Assembly: GCF_036670025.1 (NCBI RefSeq)
Contig: NZ_CP137640.1
Location: forward strand, 3,320,001-3,384,000
Direction: 5' to 3'
DNA length: 64,000 nucleotides
Origin: Bacillus_BD oryzisoli
GTDB taxonomy: Bacteria; Bacillota; Bacilli; Bacillales; Cytobacillaceae
Below are positions 8,424-16,992 of this stretch, piece after piece. Each line of letters begins with the position of its first letter. Position 1 is the stretch's first letter. The notes below the pieces were generated by a model. It saw only the letters and a list, made by a program, of their open reading frames with translations. It was not told where the DNA came from and searched no databases. The position numbers and the translations under genes are program-made.

Positions 8424-9100
8424 GCTTCTTGAACCTCGAATTTATAGCCGATTCCCCAAACTGTCTGAATATAATCAGCAAGCCCCAGCTTCATTCGAAG
8501 TGTTTTAATATGCGTATCCACTGTACGCAAGCTGCCGATATAATCAATTCCCCAGATTTTTTCCAATAGCTGCTCCCTGCTTAATGCCTGGTGCTGATGT
8601 TCCATTAAAAATAACAATAATTCATATTCCTTTAATGTTAATGGAATCAACTTGTCGTCCACCATTACAGTTCGGGCGTGTTGGTTGATTGTAATATTAC
8701 CTATTTTCTGTAAACTTTCCTGTTGGTGATGTTGATTAAACCGGCGCAATACAGCTTGAATTCTTGCAACCATTTCACCAGGGCTGAACGGCTTAACAAT
8801 ATAATCGTCGCCCCCTAATTGGAAGGCACGAACTTTATCCCATTCTTCACCTTTTGCAGAAAGAAAAATAATTGGAATATCATAGTTTTCACGAATTTGC
8901 TGACATACTTGAAATCCATCCTCATCCGGCATCATAATGTCAAGGAGAATTAAATCAATTTCTTCGTCTAGAAGTATTTTGTATGCTTCTTTCCCTCCTC
9001 CTGCTTGGATGCAGGAAAAACCGGAGTTTTCTAAATACATTTGAGTTAAATGGCGCATGTCTTCTTCATCATCAATAATTAATATTCGATATTTCGTCAC
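8420..9100 (-). CDS. OmpR/PhoB-family response regulator
   Basis: Protein of 226 residues. The receiver domain (1-118) has the acidic pair D10/D11, phosphoacceptor D54 in LLDIMMP, Ser82 of LSAKG and Lys103 of VKPF. A winged-helix effector domain (about 130-226) ends in RTVDTHIKTLRMKL and WGIGYKF. It is the partner of the histidine kinase downstream, with an ATGA overlap. The upstream lipoprotein stop lies one base before the ATG, so all three are translationally linked. Targets are unknown. Confidence 0.94.
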   Translation of the reverse strand: MTKYRILIIDDEEDMRHLTQMYLENSGFSCIQAGGGKEAYKILLDEEIDLILLDIMMPDEDGFQVCQQIRENYDIPIIFLSAKGEEWDKVRAFQLGGDDYIVKPFSPGEMVARIQAVLRRFNQHHQQESLQKIGNITINQHARTVMVDDKLIPLTLKEYELLLFLMEHQHQALSREQLLEKIWGIDYIGSLRTVDTHIKTLRMKLGLADYIQTVWGIGYKFEVQEA

Positions 9101-9101
9101 G

Positions 9102-10067
9102 TTAATTCCTCTCCCTTACAATCATTTGAAAAGGGCCTTGTCCCACATTCACCTTTTGTTTAATTGCTAGATTCATAGGATCAATAAAATAAATATCATC
9201 ACTGTCATAACCCGCAATAACTAAATCATTTTGGTATACAGCCAGTTCAAAAGGATTTGCACCAATTTGCATGGATTGTACTAGCTCGCCTGTTTTTGTT
9301 AATTTATACAGCATATTGGAACCGTGGCTAAGAACATATATATAATCATTCCATTCAGCAAAGTTAATCGGCATCATTGGAGCATAGTAGGTATTAATTA
9401 ACTTTCCGTTTGACATATCGTATATATGAATATTCGATTCAATATCTGTACCCACTCCATGTCCGCCAACCCATAACTCATTTTTTTCTTGTATAATTAA
9501 TGCTCCGGCAGCATATGAATGAATCCTCATATCAGCTTGTTTTACTTTTTCCTTTAGATTTATCACATTCAGAATTTCATCCCCAATATTTAACACGAAC
9601 AGCTTATTTTCACCTTCTAACATCGTATACGGCTTGGCTTCAGTTGAAATCGAAGTAATTTCTTTCCCATTTAATGTGAAAAAACGGGCTAAATTACGTT
9701 CCTGATCGGCAAACACAATTTCTTTGCCATTCCTTAAAACATACGCATTAACAATCCCTTTACCGGTAGGCCAACTTGAAAGAAATGTACCTGAAGAAAG
9801 GGAGTAAAGATCGACCGTTTCTATTTGTTTCCCATAGAGCAATAGCGTATCCCCATCTGGAAACAGCATTCCGCCTGAATATGGTTTTTCCATTACCCAT
9901 TGCTCCAATTCTTTTTTAGCTGTAGCATCAATAAAAGAAATAGTGGAATCTTTAATATTAATGGTTATGATCAAATCCTTATCCTTTGGGATAGGGATAT
10001 ATTCTCTATTTGAACAGGCTGCTAGAATAAATAACAGGATAATGAAAAGTCTAGAAAAATATTTCAT
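9102..10067 (-). CDS. Lipoprotein with YncE-like beta-propeller repeats
   Basis: Protein of 321 residues with a lipoprotein signal (MKYFSRLFIILLFILAAC, Cys18). The body is made of repeated beta-strand units of propeller type: INIKDSTISFIDATAKKELEQW, VDLYSLSSGTFLSSWP, IHIYDMSNGKLINTYY, IYFIDPMNLAIKQKVNVGQGPF. Such proteins often act as extracytoplasmic scaffolds or sensors. It is the first gene of an operon with a two-component system and a second lipoprotein, so it may modulate the sensor kinase (inference). The promoter region lies in the 180 bases separating it from a divergent zinc-ribbon gene. Confidence 0.75.
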   Translation of the reverse strand: MKYFSRLFIILLFILAACSNREYIPIPKDKDLIITINIKDSTISFIDATAKKELEQWVMEKPYSGGMLFPDGDTLLLYGKQIETVDLYSLSSGTFLSSWPTGKGIVNAYVLRNGKEIVFADQERNLARFFTLNGKEITSISTEAKPYTMLEGENKLFVLNIGDEILNVINLKEKVKQADMRIHSYAAGALIIQEKNELWVGGHGVGTDIESNIHIYDMSNGKLINTYYAPMMPINFAEWNDYIYVLSHGSNMLYKLTKTGELVQSMQIGANPFELAVYQNDLVIAGYDSDDIYFIDPMNLAIKQKVNVGQGPFQMIVRERN

Positions 10068-10249
10068 ACTGTGGCTCCTGACTCTATTTTATCCTAGCAT
10101 TATATAAATAACTTGTGAGAAAACTGTGAAATTTCTCTTATCAATTATAAGATATTTCCCCATTATAAGAACTTCCTATTTATATTTTTACATAAATGAA
10201 AAACTATTTGCAAAAAATAATATTAATCATATTTGGAAGGGAGATTTAT

Positions 10250-10492
10250 ATGACTACACCATATCGCTGTCCAAATTGTAAAACAAATAAAAGCCGCTTT
10301 AACTTAATTCGACAAGTACCACAATCTGTGAAGCTGGATCCGAACACCGGTGGTATTCTCGAAGAATATTCCGCAGAGAACTTAAGCGCCTTTCATATGC
10401 CTTACCGCGGACCTGAACTAAGGGTTCAGTGCGCGGCCTGTGGATTAATTGAAGATGAAAGAACCTTTGCAAAATTCGGGGAAATGAAATAA
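10250..10492 (+). CDS. Small zinc-ribbon protein of unknown function
   Basis: Protein of 80 residues, started at ATG 10250 behind GGAAGGGAG; an upstream ATG at 10196 has no ribosome binding site. Two Cys pairs, CPNCKTNKSRF near the N-terminus and CAACGLIEDE near the C-terminus, form a likely zinc ribbon of the kind found in DNA- or RNA-associated proteins. I recognise it only as a conserved-looking Bacillus small protein. It is divergent from the lipoprotein operon and ends in a strong shared terminator. Confidence 0.7.
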   Translation: MTTPYRCPNCKTNKSRFNLIRQVPQSVKLDPNTGGILEEYSAENLSAFHMPYRGPELRVQCAACGLIEDERTFAKFGEMK

Positions 10493-10526
10493 CGACCTAC
10501 CCCTTTCATGCATCAAAAAAAACATA

Positions 10527-10568
10527 AAAGCCTAAACCGTTTCAATGATTCTACACGGTTTAGGCTTT
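10527..10568. terminator. Bidirectional terminator
   Basis: A 14-bp stem (AAAGCCTAAACCGT/ACGGTTTAGGCTTT) with A-run and T-run flanks lies between the converging zinc-ribbon gene and COG0523 GTPase gene. Confidence 0.88.
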
Positions 10569-10574
10569 TCGTTT

Positions 10575-11507
10575 TTACTTATCAATCTTTCTGCTCTGTT
10601 TTTCTTCCAAATCTGATAGCATATCATTAAGAACGGTCCAATCAATATTCTCACCAATAAATACTAAATTTAACGGCATATTCATGTACTCTTTCATATA
10701 CAAAGGCATTCCGTAGGAATATTGAAAAAGATATGGATAACTATTTTCAGAAAATCTCACATAACCTTTAATACGATAAATCGTCTCTGGAATTTCTCTA
10801 AGAAAGTTTTCAAAATCTTCCTGCCTTATATGGTGTTTAAAATGGTAAACAAAAGTTCGTAATTGTAAATCAACCTTGACACGGTGCTGCAGTAAATCTT
10901 TTTTATAGCCCATCTTTCGCACATGGTTGGTCGGAACCTTTGCAAAGGATGTCAAAATGGTAAAAGCATGAGGATTGAGCAGAGAGATTTCCATACTGAC
11001 ATTAGCTTGTTGTTCCTCATTTAACGTATCTGTTTTATTGATTAACAATAAATTGGCGTGCTTAACCTGCTCCACAAGCAATAGCTGGATTTGCGGGCTT
11101 AGCTTTTTCCGCTCAAGCCAGCGCTTACTATCCACCGTTGTGATAATCCCTTTAAAATCAATTCTATCAGCAAATAATGGAGATACAATCGCATCAAGTA
11201 CTTCGACCGGATGAGCTGCACCAGTAGCCTCTATATAAATGACATCGGGATTATTCTCGATTAAAAGACTTTGCAGCTGAGCCTCCAGTTTGTCTGAAAT
11301 GGTACAGCAAATACAGCCATCTAACAGTTCTTTTAAGGGAACATCCTCGTTCACAGCATCTGAATCAATGGAAACACTGCCAAGCTCATTCATTAAGACT
11401 GCTGCTCTACGTCCATCCAATCTTTCTTGCTGAAGCAAATTTTTTAATAATGTCGTCTTTCCGCTCCCCAGAAAGCCTGATAATAAATAGACCTCTGATT
11501 TATTCAT
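10575..11507 (-). CDS. COG0523 (CobW/ZNG1-family) metallochaperone GTPase
   Basis: Protein of 310 residues. It has a Walker A (GFLGSGKTTLL, residues 11-21), the family metal motif GCICC (Cys65, Cys67, Cys68), Walker B-like VIYIEATGAAHP and the guanine motif NKTD. A CobW C-terminal domain (about 220-300) follows. Members couple GTP hydrolysis to delivery of zinc or another metal to client enzymes. Metal and client cannot be told from sequence; no Zur box is evident nearby. It stands alone on the minus strand, downstream of the ctpA terminator. Confidence 0.88.
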   Translation of the reverse strand: MNKSEVYLLSGFLGSGKTTLLKNLLQQERLDGRRAAVLMNELGSVSIDSDAVNEDVPLKELLDGCICCTISDKLEAQLQSLLIENNPDVIYIEATGAAHPVEVLDAIVSPLFADRIDFKGIITTVDSKRWLERKKLSPQIQLLLVEQVKHANLLLINKTDTLNEEQQANVSMEISLLNPHAFTILTSFAKVPTNHVRKMGYKKDLLQHRVKVDLQLRTFVYHFKHHIRQEDFENFLREIPETIYRIKGYVRFSENSYPYLFQYSYGMPLYMKEYMNMPLNLVFIGENIDWTVLNDMLSDLEEKQSRKIDK

Positions 11508-11546
11508 CTAATGTACCTCCGCTTTTTCAAAACTTCTAAAACCTGC

Positions 11547-11574
11547 AAAAAACTCTCCATTTGGAGAGTTTTTT
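11547..11574 (-). terminator. Terminator of the S41 protease gene
   Basis: The stem AAAAAACTCTCC/GGAGAGTTTTTT with a short loop lies immediately downstream of the protease stop at 11577. Confidence 0.85.
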
Positions 11575-11576
11575 GG

Positions 11577-13043
11577 TTATTGCCCTATTTTTTCTTTTAA
11601 AACCTCAACTGCTTTTAAGATTTGTGTATCATTTGCTTTGATTTGGTCACGCAGTCCTTCCATTAAGGCAGTTGTAGAGCTTCCGGATAAAATCCCTGTT
11701 GCTTCAATACCCTTATCTGTTTGGAAATTCTTGACGGCCTCCTCGGTTTTTTCATCAAAGAATCCATCTTCCCTTCCAGGATCATATCCAATAGCCTTTA
11801 GCATTTGCTGGGCTGTTTTGACCTCCGAAGAAGAAGATGAGAATTTAAGCTCTGTTTCTGGATTTAGCAATGTTAACTTTGCATATTCAGGCAATGATGC
11901 TTCAATGTCAGGCTTAATTCCTTTCTTATGAATCCAATTTCCTTTTGGTGTTAACCATTTTTCTGTTGTAAATTTCAAATTGGAACCATCGGAGAAATCC
12001 TGTGCTTTTTGGACGGTTCCTTTTCCGAACGTTGTTTCACCTACAAGTGTTGCGTTACCTGATTCTTTAACAGCAGCTGCCAATATTTCTGATGCACTGG
12101 CACTTCCTTTATCAACCACTACAACTAAAGGAACATTTGGATCGTCCTTACTGCTTGATGATCTCATTTCTTGACGATTCCCATTACGATCCTCTACTTG
12201 GACGACTACTTCTTTATCAGGCAGGAATAAACTTGAGATGGAAATCGCTTGATCTAATAAACCACCTGGATTTTGTCTTAAGTCAAGAATTAATCCTTTC
12301 ATTCCCTGTTTTTTCAAATCCTGTAAGGTAGTTACAAGTTCTTTTGCTGTATTTTCTGAGAAGGAAGTAATTTGTACTTTTGCGATTCCGTCTTCAAGCA
12401 TTTCACCGTAGACTGTTTCAATCGGAATGGTATCTCTTACGATTGGTACTTCCATTTGTTCTTCGACACCAGGACGCTGAATCGATAATTTGACGGTTGT
12501 TCCCTTTTCACCACGTATCAACAGAACAGCTTCTGTAGCGCTCATCCCTTGAATACTTTTTCCATCAACACTCAAGACTTTATCATTTGGTTTTAGTCCT
12601 GCTTTTTCTGCTGGTGAATCTTTTATCGGGGAAACGATCGTAATATAGCCATCCTGTTCCTGTATTTCTGCTCCAATTCCTTCAAATGAAGAAGAAATAC
12701 TTTCATGGAAACCTTTAGCTTCTTTTGCATCCATATAGTCTGAATATGGATCATCAAGCGATTCTACCATACCGTTTATGGCCCCATTAATCATTTTCTC
12801 TTGATCCACTTCTTCATAATAATTATTTTTTAACGTATCGAAGGCTGCAAACAGCTTGTCAAATTCACTCCGGTCTGCCGCTACGGTAACCGCCTTTTCA
12901 TCGCCAAAAGCTAAGGCAACGGTTGTAATACCTGCTGAAAGAAACACAGCTAAAAATAAAAGCATGATGAAATGAAATCTTTTCATACGAATAAACCCGG
13001 GTTTTTGTTCCTGAGTTTCTTTGTTTACATTTTCATTTTCCAA
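11577..13043 (-). CDS. ctpA: S41 carboxyl-terminal processing protease
   Basis: Protein of 488 residues. A short cytoplasmic tail and one transmembrane segment (about 23-47) precede an N-terminal helical region, a PDZ domain (about 110-200, GLKPNDKVLSVDGKSIQGMS), and the S41 catalytic core with the Ser in DKGSASASEILA and the Lys in GETTFGKGTVQ. A C-terminal peptidoglycan-binding-type domain (about 405-470, MLKAIGYDPGREDGFFDEKT) ends the protein. It cleaves proteins at their C-termini outside the membrane. Its position next to yodJ and near yodL matches B. subtilis ctpA rather than the SpoIVB-pathway protease ctpB. Confidence 0.92.
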   Translation of the reverse strand: MENENVNKETQEQKPGFIRMKRFHFIMLLFLAVFLSAGITTVALAFGDEKAVTVAADRSEFDKLFAAFDTLKNNYYEEVDQEKMINGAINGMVESLDDPYSDYMDAKEAKGFHESISSSFEGIGAEIQEQDGYITIVSPIKDSPAEKAGLKPNDKVLSVDGKSIQGMSATEAVLLIRGEKGTTVKLSIQRPGVEEQMEVPIVRDTIPIETVYGEMLEDGIAKVQITSFSENTAKELVTTLQDLKKQGMKGLILDLRQNPGGLLDQAISISSLFLPDKEVVVQVEDRNGNRQEMRSSSSKDDPNVPLVVVVDKGSASASEILAAAVKESGNATLVGETTFGKGTVQKAQDFSDGSNLKFTTEKWLTPKGNWIHKKGIKPDIEASLPEYAKLTLLNPETELKFSSSSSEVKTAQQMLKAIGYDPGREDGFFDEKTEEAVKNFQTDKGIEATGILSGSSTTALMEGLRDQIKANDTQILKAVEVLKEKIGQ

Positions 13044-13179
13044 ACAAGTTCACCACTTTCATGATTCAAACTACAATAAACGAGAAATATCGATTCCTTA
13101 CTTTTTAGAATAACATTTTTACGATGATTTTAACAAAAAAAACGTCCAATCTTTAAAAAAGCAGTTTAAATAATATCAA

Positions 13180-14031
13180 CTATACTTTCTTTACTTTATT
13201 AAAATACTCTTCTAATGTTAAATCATTCTTATATATATCTGTTGCTGCTTTTTTACCTACATAGCGAAAATGCCATGACTCATATTGATAATCTGTAATG
13301 TTCTCTTTTCCCTTTGGATATCGCAGAATAAAACCAAATCGATGGGCATTTTCTTTAAGCCATTTTCCTTCTGCCGTTTTCCCAAATTGTTCTGTTAGAG
13401 CGAGTCCTGCACTTTTACTAGAAATATCCATAGAAAGTCCTGTCTGGTGTTCACTAAAACCTGGAACTGCTACAGCTTGAATAGCCTGCTCTTCACCAAC
13501 CCTGCTCACTTCGGAATTAAAAACTTCCTGTTGTCTGTCATATGAACGATATCCCGATACGGCAAACAGTTGGATACCATTGCTCGCTGCATCAGCAAAC
13601 ATCTTTTCTAACGCAGCTGCCGCTTCTTTACGTAAATAGCTTTTTTCGATATCTTGATCACCAAATGAAAAAGCCACATTTGGCCGGACAAGATCGTCTG
13701 GTTCATACCCATCTGGAAGAGCAAATTCTTTATTAACCAATACCATCATATTGGTTGGATTTTGAATGACATTTTTTCCATTTACTACTGAAATATCATT
13801 AAAATAAACAGACTCTAAAACTAAATCACCTTTCACACCGTCATTTTCTGTTTTAGTGCTGCCCTTATCATTTTCACTAGTAATTGCATTATCTTCTGTT
13901 AATTCTGATTGATCCTGTTCTTGAATAGCTGCCTGTTCTTCATGCTTTACGTTTTCCTTTTCCAAAAACGGGATTCCATTACAGCCTGTTAAAAGGACGA
14001 GGCTGCCAATCGTTGCTGCCAATTTCTTCAT
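13180..14031 (-). CDS. yodJ: D-alanyl-D-alanine carboxypeptidase, M15/VanY family lipoprotein
   Basis: Protein of 283 residues, started at ATG 14031, five bases after AGGTGG; a GTG at 14040 overlaps the ribosome binding site. A lipobox (LLTGC, Cys17) is followed by an acidic linker and an M15 domain (about 90-283) with the zinc/catalytic signatures SGYRSYDRQ, GFSEHQTGLSMDIS and ESWHFRY. It trims the terminal D-Ala from peptidoglycan stem peptides at the outer membrane face. It is transcribed ahead of ctpA on the same strand with a gap of about 135 bases. Confidence 0.9.
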   Translation of the reverse strand: MKKLAATIGSLVLLTGCNGIPFLEKENVKHEEQAAIQEQDQSELTEDNAITSENDKGSTKTENDGVKGDLVLESVYFNDISVVNGKNVIQNPTNMMVLVNKEFALPDGYEPDDLVRPNVAFSFGDQDIEKSYLRKEAAAALEKMFADAASNGIQLFAVSGYRSYDRQQEVFNSEVSRVGEEQAIQAVAVPGFSEHQTGLSMDISSKSAGLALTEQFGKTAEGKWLKENAHRFGFILRYPKGKENITDYQYESWHFRYVGKKAATDIYKNDLTLEEYFNKVKKV

Positions 14032-14299
14032 GATAACCACCTATCTTTAAAAACTTCAATCTCTATTCTATCATTTTTCCATGTAATTACGAGATTTAAT
14101 TCATGTAAGTAGAAGAATAGTGATGAATACCTATAAAAGACAGAAAAGAGCCAAACGACTCGTTTTTCATTTCTTAATAACAGCATCAAGCGTCCACTTC
14201 ATTCATATTTCATCTGCATGAAGATGCAGTGTACAGCTAATACTATTTTACGTAGCAGCTTTCTAACCATACGTTAATTTAATTATTCAGGAGGATAAT

Positions 14300-14434
14300 A
14301 TGGGAAAAAAACATCGAAACCGCATCAATTCACCAAAGAAAAATAATCATATCCCGCCAGAAGCCATTATTGCCGAGCAGGAAGCACACGGCAAGGAAAA
14401 TAGGGCAACAGGTGGAAGAAAAAATAATCATTAA
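14300..14434 (+). CDS. Small basic protein, 44 residues, unknown function
   Basis: An ATG at 14300 is preceded by a near-perfect CAGGAGG ribosome binding site and the frame ends 14 bases or less before a strong terminator, so this is a real gene. The product starts MGKKHRNRINSPKKNNH and is rich in Lys, Asn and His with no hydrophobic segment. Its size and composition recall small acid-soluble minor spore proteins, but I cannot match it to a named Ssp family. Confidence 0.7.
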   Translation: MGKKHRNRINSPKKNNHIPPEAIIAEQEAHGKENRATGGRKNNH

Positions 14435-14475
14435 ACAACAAAAAGAGGGGAAGCTCCCCTCTTTTTTGTTGTTTA
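14434..14475. terminator. Strong bidirectional terminator
   Basis: A long stem (AACAACAAAAAGAGGGGA with TCCCCTCTTTTTTGTTGTT) closes both the 44-residue gene and the converging yodL gene. It overlaps the last codon of yodL. Confidence 0.9.
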
Positions 14476-14781
14476 ACATACATGTATTCGATTAACTTCT
14501 ACCCATCCACCCGGCTTTAATTGATAATAATATTGACCTTTTCTACCCTCATCAATGAAACAAATATCACCTGTCCCAATAAAACGTCCTTCAAAATCAT
14601 TTGGAATCCGATCGGTTATATTGAAACGAGAAAATACTTCATCCAAACAATCACTATGTGATGTTCCTTCTATGTGAAGTCGATATACTTGTTTATAGCC
14701 TTTTTTCTGTCTAAATATGGGTGTTTGAAAAATCGTTACATCGTATTCTTTTTTTCTTGTTCGTAATATTTCCAGCAACAT
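14473..14781 (-). CDS. yodL: YodL-like protein (MreB-interfering family)
   Basis: Protein of 102 residues started at ATG 14781 behind GGGGGAAGG; a GTG at 14796 is less likely. It matches the YodL family along its length: YDVTIFQTPIFRQKKGYK, GTSHSDCLDEVFSRFN, GRFIGTGDICFIDEGRKGQYYYQLKPGGW. In B. subtilis YodL is a sporulation-expressed protein whose overproduction perturbs cell width through MreB. The location beside yodJ/ctpA agrees with B. subtilis gene order. It is transcribed alone. Confidence 0.82.
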   Translation of the reverse strand: MLLEILRTRKKEYDVTIFQTPIFRQKKGYKQVYRLHIEGTSHSDCLDEVFSRFNITDRIPNDFEGRFIGTGDICFIDEGRKGQYYYQLKPGGWVEVNRIHVC

Positions 14782-14915
14782 TCGCCTTCCCCCCACATAC
14801 TTTTCAAAATATTTATATCATTTTTTTACTATAAAACATTAGAGAAAACGCATGTCGATTCCTTCAGAGAATTTCTTCTATTTTTGTCGATTAATATTTT
14901 TCTCGAATAAAAAGC

Positions 14916-14945
14916 AAAAAGATGGTGCTTCAAGCACCATCTTTT
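14916..14945 (-). terminator. Terminator of spo0M
   Basis: The stem AAAAAGATGGTGCTT/AAGCACCATCTTTT, with a one-base loop centre, lies eight bases after the spo0M stop. Confidence 0.85.
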
Positions 14946-14952
14946 ACTCGAA

Positions 14953-15723
14953 TTAAGAATACTTCTGTAAGAGAGAACGTAAACTTTGCGGTAATGTTGC
15001 TAAATCGCTTGTCGTAACAGACATGCGGACATTTGTTTCATCCATTTCTAACGCTTCAGCAAGAAATCCGCCTAATCCCCGTGCTTTTCGGTCAACTTGG
15101 AAATACAAATCAGCTGTATTATTTGTAGTTGGAAGAAAGACCAATTCAAGTTCATCTAGACGACCGCGAAATGGACCTGAAGTCGGGACGAATTCAAACT
15201 CCTGTACAAACGGACTTTTACTTCGTAAATGATATGGAGCTTGCTCACATTCTACTTCACGCAAACGGAAGCCTAATGATGTTATACTATTTAATACACC
15301 ATCCAAGAGTGCACTTGGCTTCACATTCAGATAGTCTTTATCAGATGGATCTACAGCATTTTTTATATCAAGTCCTGTTGCCACCCATACTTTCGCTTTT
15401 CCCATTGAAACTGGTGTTTCTAACGGCAAATGAAATGAAAACGGAATTTCACGTGTTTCCTTTGCCCCAACCGTAAAGCCTGAGGCTAAGCGAATTCGCT
15501 CAATCGTTGCAGTCACGTAATATTTTTTATCATCTGATTCCTTGATATATTGCGTGTTAACCGAAAGATAAATATCATCAATTTGCTGCTCTACATTTCC
15601 GCCACGAATTTCAACAACACCCTTAATTTCTTCACCAGGAAATACGCGGTCCTTTTCAAGCTTCGTATCAACTGTTGCCGCACCAATTCCAACGCTGGCC
15701 AACACTTTATTAAAAAACGACAT
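14953..15723 (-). CDS. spo0M: Sporulation-control protein Spo0M
   Basis: Protein of 256 residues. It begins MSFFNKVLASVGIGAATVDTKL and continues with the arrestin-like beta-sandwich typical of Spo0M: KDRVFPGEEIKGVVEIRGG and GFTVGAKETREIPFSFHLP in the N-domain, FVPTSGPFRGRLDELELVFLP in the C-domain. Spo0M is a conserved cytosolic protein affecting sporulation and cell-cycle progression in Bacillus. ATG 15723 follows GGGAGG. It lies 46 bases downstream of the kinase gene on the same strand, so co-transcription is likely. Confidence 0.93.
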   Translation of the reverse strand: MSFFNKVLASVGIGAATVDTKLEKDRVFPGEEIKGVVEIRGGNVEQQIDDIYLSVNTQYIKESDDKKYYVTATIERIRLASGFTVGAKETREIPFSFHLPLETPVSMGKAKVWVATGLDIKNAVDPSDKDYLNVKPSALLDGVLNSITSLGFRLREVECEQAPYHLRSKSPFVQEFEFVPTSGPFRGRLDELELVFLPTTNNTADLYFQVDRKARGLGGFLAEALEMDETNVRMSVTTSDLATLPQSLRSLLQKYS

Positions 15724-15769
15724 TTTCCCTACCTCCCTTTTTCGAACGCCAAATGACTAAATGCTTTTC

Positions 15770-16564
15770 TTAAGCCATCATTACTTGTAAAAAGTCTTTT
15801 TCAATTTCACTGCATGATGAATACGGTTCTTCAATAGCTAATAATTTTCGAATCGTCACTACTGCTTGAAATGATAAATTTAATTCCTCCTCCCAGCTTT
15901 TTTCACGTTGATTATCCTCTACTTCATAAGTTGAGTATAAAAGAAATAGCAGAAAATGACCTAGTGCATAAAAATCACTGACAGGGGAAATGACCCTCTT
16001 AATCTGATCAATAGGAAAATTTGAAAGCTGTTGTTTGTCAAATTTTCGTGCAAGGCCAAAATCAATTAACCTCAATTGATTCTGAGCAAACATGACATTC
16101 GGAATCCGAATATCGCGGTGAACAATCCCATTCTGATGAAGCCAATCAATAATCCGCAAGAGTTCATAGCTAATTTGAAAAGCTTCTTTTTCTCCGTAGG
16201 TCTTTCCCTCTTCAAAAATCAGCTGTTCAAAAGTTTTGCCATTCACATATTCCATTGTAAAAAATGGCTTATTATTGTATTCACCCTTTTCGTAATATTG
16301 CGGAAAGTATGGTTGGTTGATTTCTTTCAGCAGTTTTTGTTCCTGCTCAAAGTCCACTAAGCCTGAATTTTTAAATCGTCTATGCATTCGTAAAAACTTC
16401 AAGACAGCTTCTTTTTGTTTGAATGAATCATAGACTAGGTAGCTGCTCCCATAGCTTCCTCTCCCAAGAAATTTCATCATTTCATAACGGGAGTTTATTA
16501 CCGTACCGTTTGTTAGTTTCTTTTCAAAAACATCTACTGTAAATCGTATAGCACCTTTTAACAT
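15770..16564 (-). CDS. Small Ser/Thr protein kinase-like protein (YbdM/YrzF type)
   Basis: Protein of 264 residues with a compact eukaryotic-type kinase fold. It has a glycine loop LGRGSYGSSY (33-42), Lys56 in AVLKF, the catalytic loop HRDIRIPN (Asp151, Asn156) and IDFGLA (metal Asp168). HRDIRIPN replaces the usual HRDLKPxN, and no clear APE motif is seen, so the substrate region is unusual. No transmembrane or PASTA domain is present, unlike PrkC. The closest B. subtilis analogues are YbdM/YrzF. It is preceded 40 bases upstream by a Ser/Arg/His-rich peptide gene and followed by spo0M. Confidence 0.85.
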   Translation of the reverse strand: MLKGAIRFTVDVFEKKLTNGTVINSRYEMMKFLGRGSYGSSYLVYDSFKQKEAVLKFLRMHRRFKNSGLVDFEQEQKLLKEINQPYFPQYYEKGEYNNKPFFTMEYVNGKTFEQLIFEEGKTYGEKEAFQISYELLRIIDWLHQNGIVHRDIRIPNVMFAQNQLRLIDFGLARKFDKQQLSNFPIDQIKRVISPVSDFYALGHFLLFLLYSTYEVEDNQREKSWEEELNLSFQAVVTIRKLLAIEEPYSSCSEIEKDFLQVMMA

Positions 16565-16604
16565 GGAATACTCTTCCTTTTAAATTGGCCCTGTCTAATC
16601 GTGA

Positions 16605-16781
16605 TTAACTGCTGAAAAAACTCCTGCTTGAGAAAAAACTGCTTTTACGGCTTTTTTTATAATACCCATGTCCCATATGGGAATGACGATGATGGCTATG
16701 CCGTCTATAGGCACTGCTCGAGCTTGTGTATTTTCGGTGTGATGATTGATTCAAAATCGATTTTAATATTTTCCTTAACAT
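16605..16781 (-). CDS. Ser/Arg/His-rich 58-residue protein upstream of the kinase
   Basis: A small gene on the minus strand, ATG 16781, behind a perfect GAAGGAGG site nine bases away. The product (starts MLRKILKSILNQSSHRKY) has an amphipathic N-terminus and then tracts of SSSS, RRHSHHRHSH and KKSRKSS ending in FFSS. There is no transmembrane segment. The composition resembles phosphorylated spore-coat proteins such as CotG, and the kinase gene starts 40 bases after its stop. That it is the kinase's substrate is inference. Confidence 0.65.
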   Translation of the reverse strand: MLRKILKSILNQSSHRKYTSSSSAYRRHSHHRHSHMGHGYYKKSRKSSFFSSRSFFSS

Positions 16782-16858
16782 AATAGGTCCTCCTTCAAAT
16801 CATCTCTCTACTATACGATCCATGTAAGGAAATAGTTTCGTCGTTTTATGAAAAAAGA

Positions 16859-16893
16859 ACAAAAATGACGAACTCGCTGCTCGTCACTTTTGT
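16859..16893 (-). terminator. Probable terminator of yozD
   Basis: Imperfect stem ACAAAAATGACGA/TCGTCACTTTTGT with a nine-base loop, roughly 100 bases after the yozD stop and ahead of the Ser/Arg-rich gene. Confidence 0.55.
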
Positions 16894-16992
16894 CCTTTAT
16901 CTATTTCCATGTTATTCAAAAAACCTGATAAAAGTACCGTTGATATCGGTTTTGAACATATCGGTTCTTTTTGGTTTTATTCATCATCCATT

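Noticed and set aside
15000..15600. Plus-strand open frames antisense to spo0M
   Set aside because: Codon pattern is the shadow of the real gene; no ribosome binding sites.
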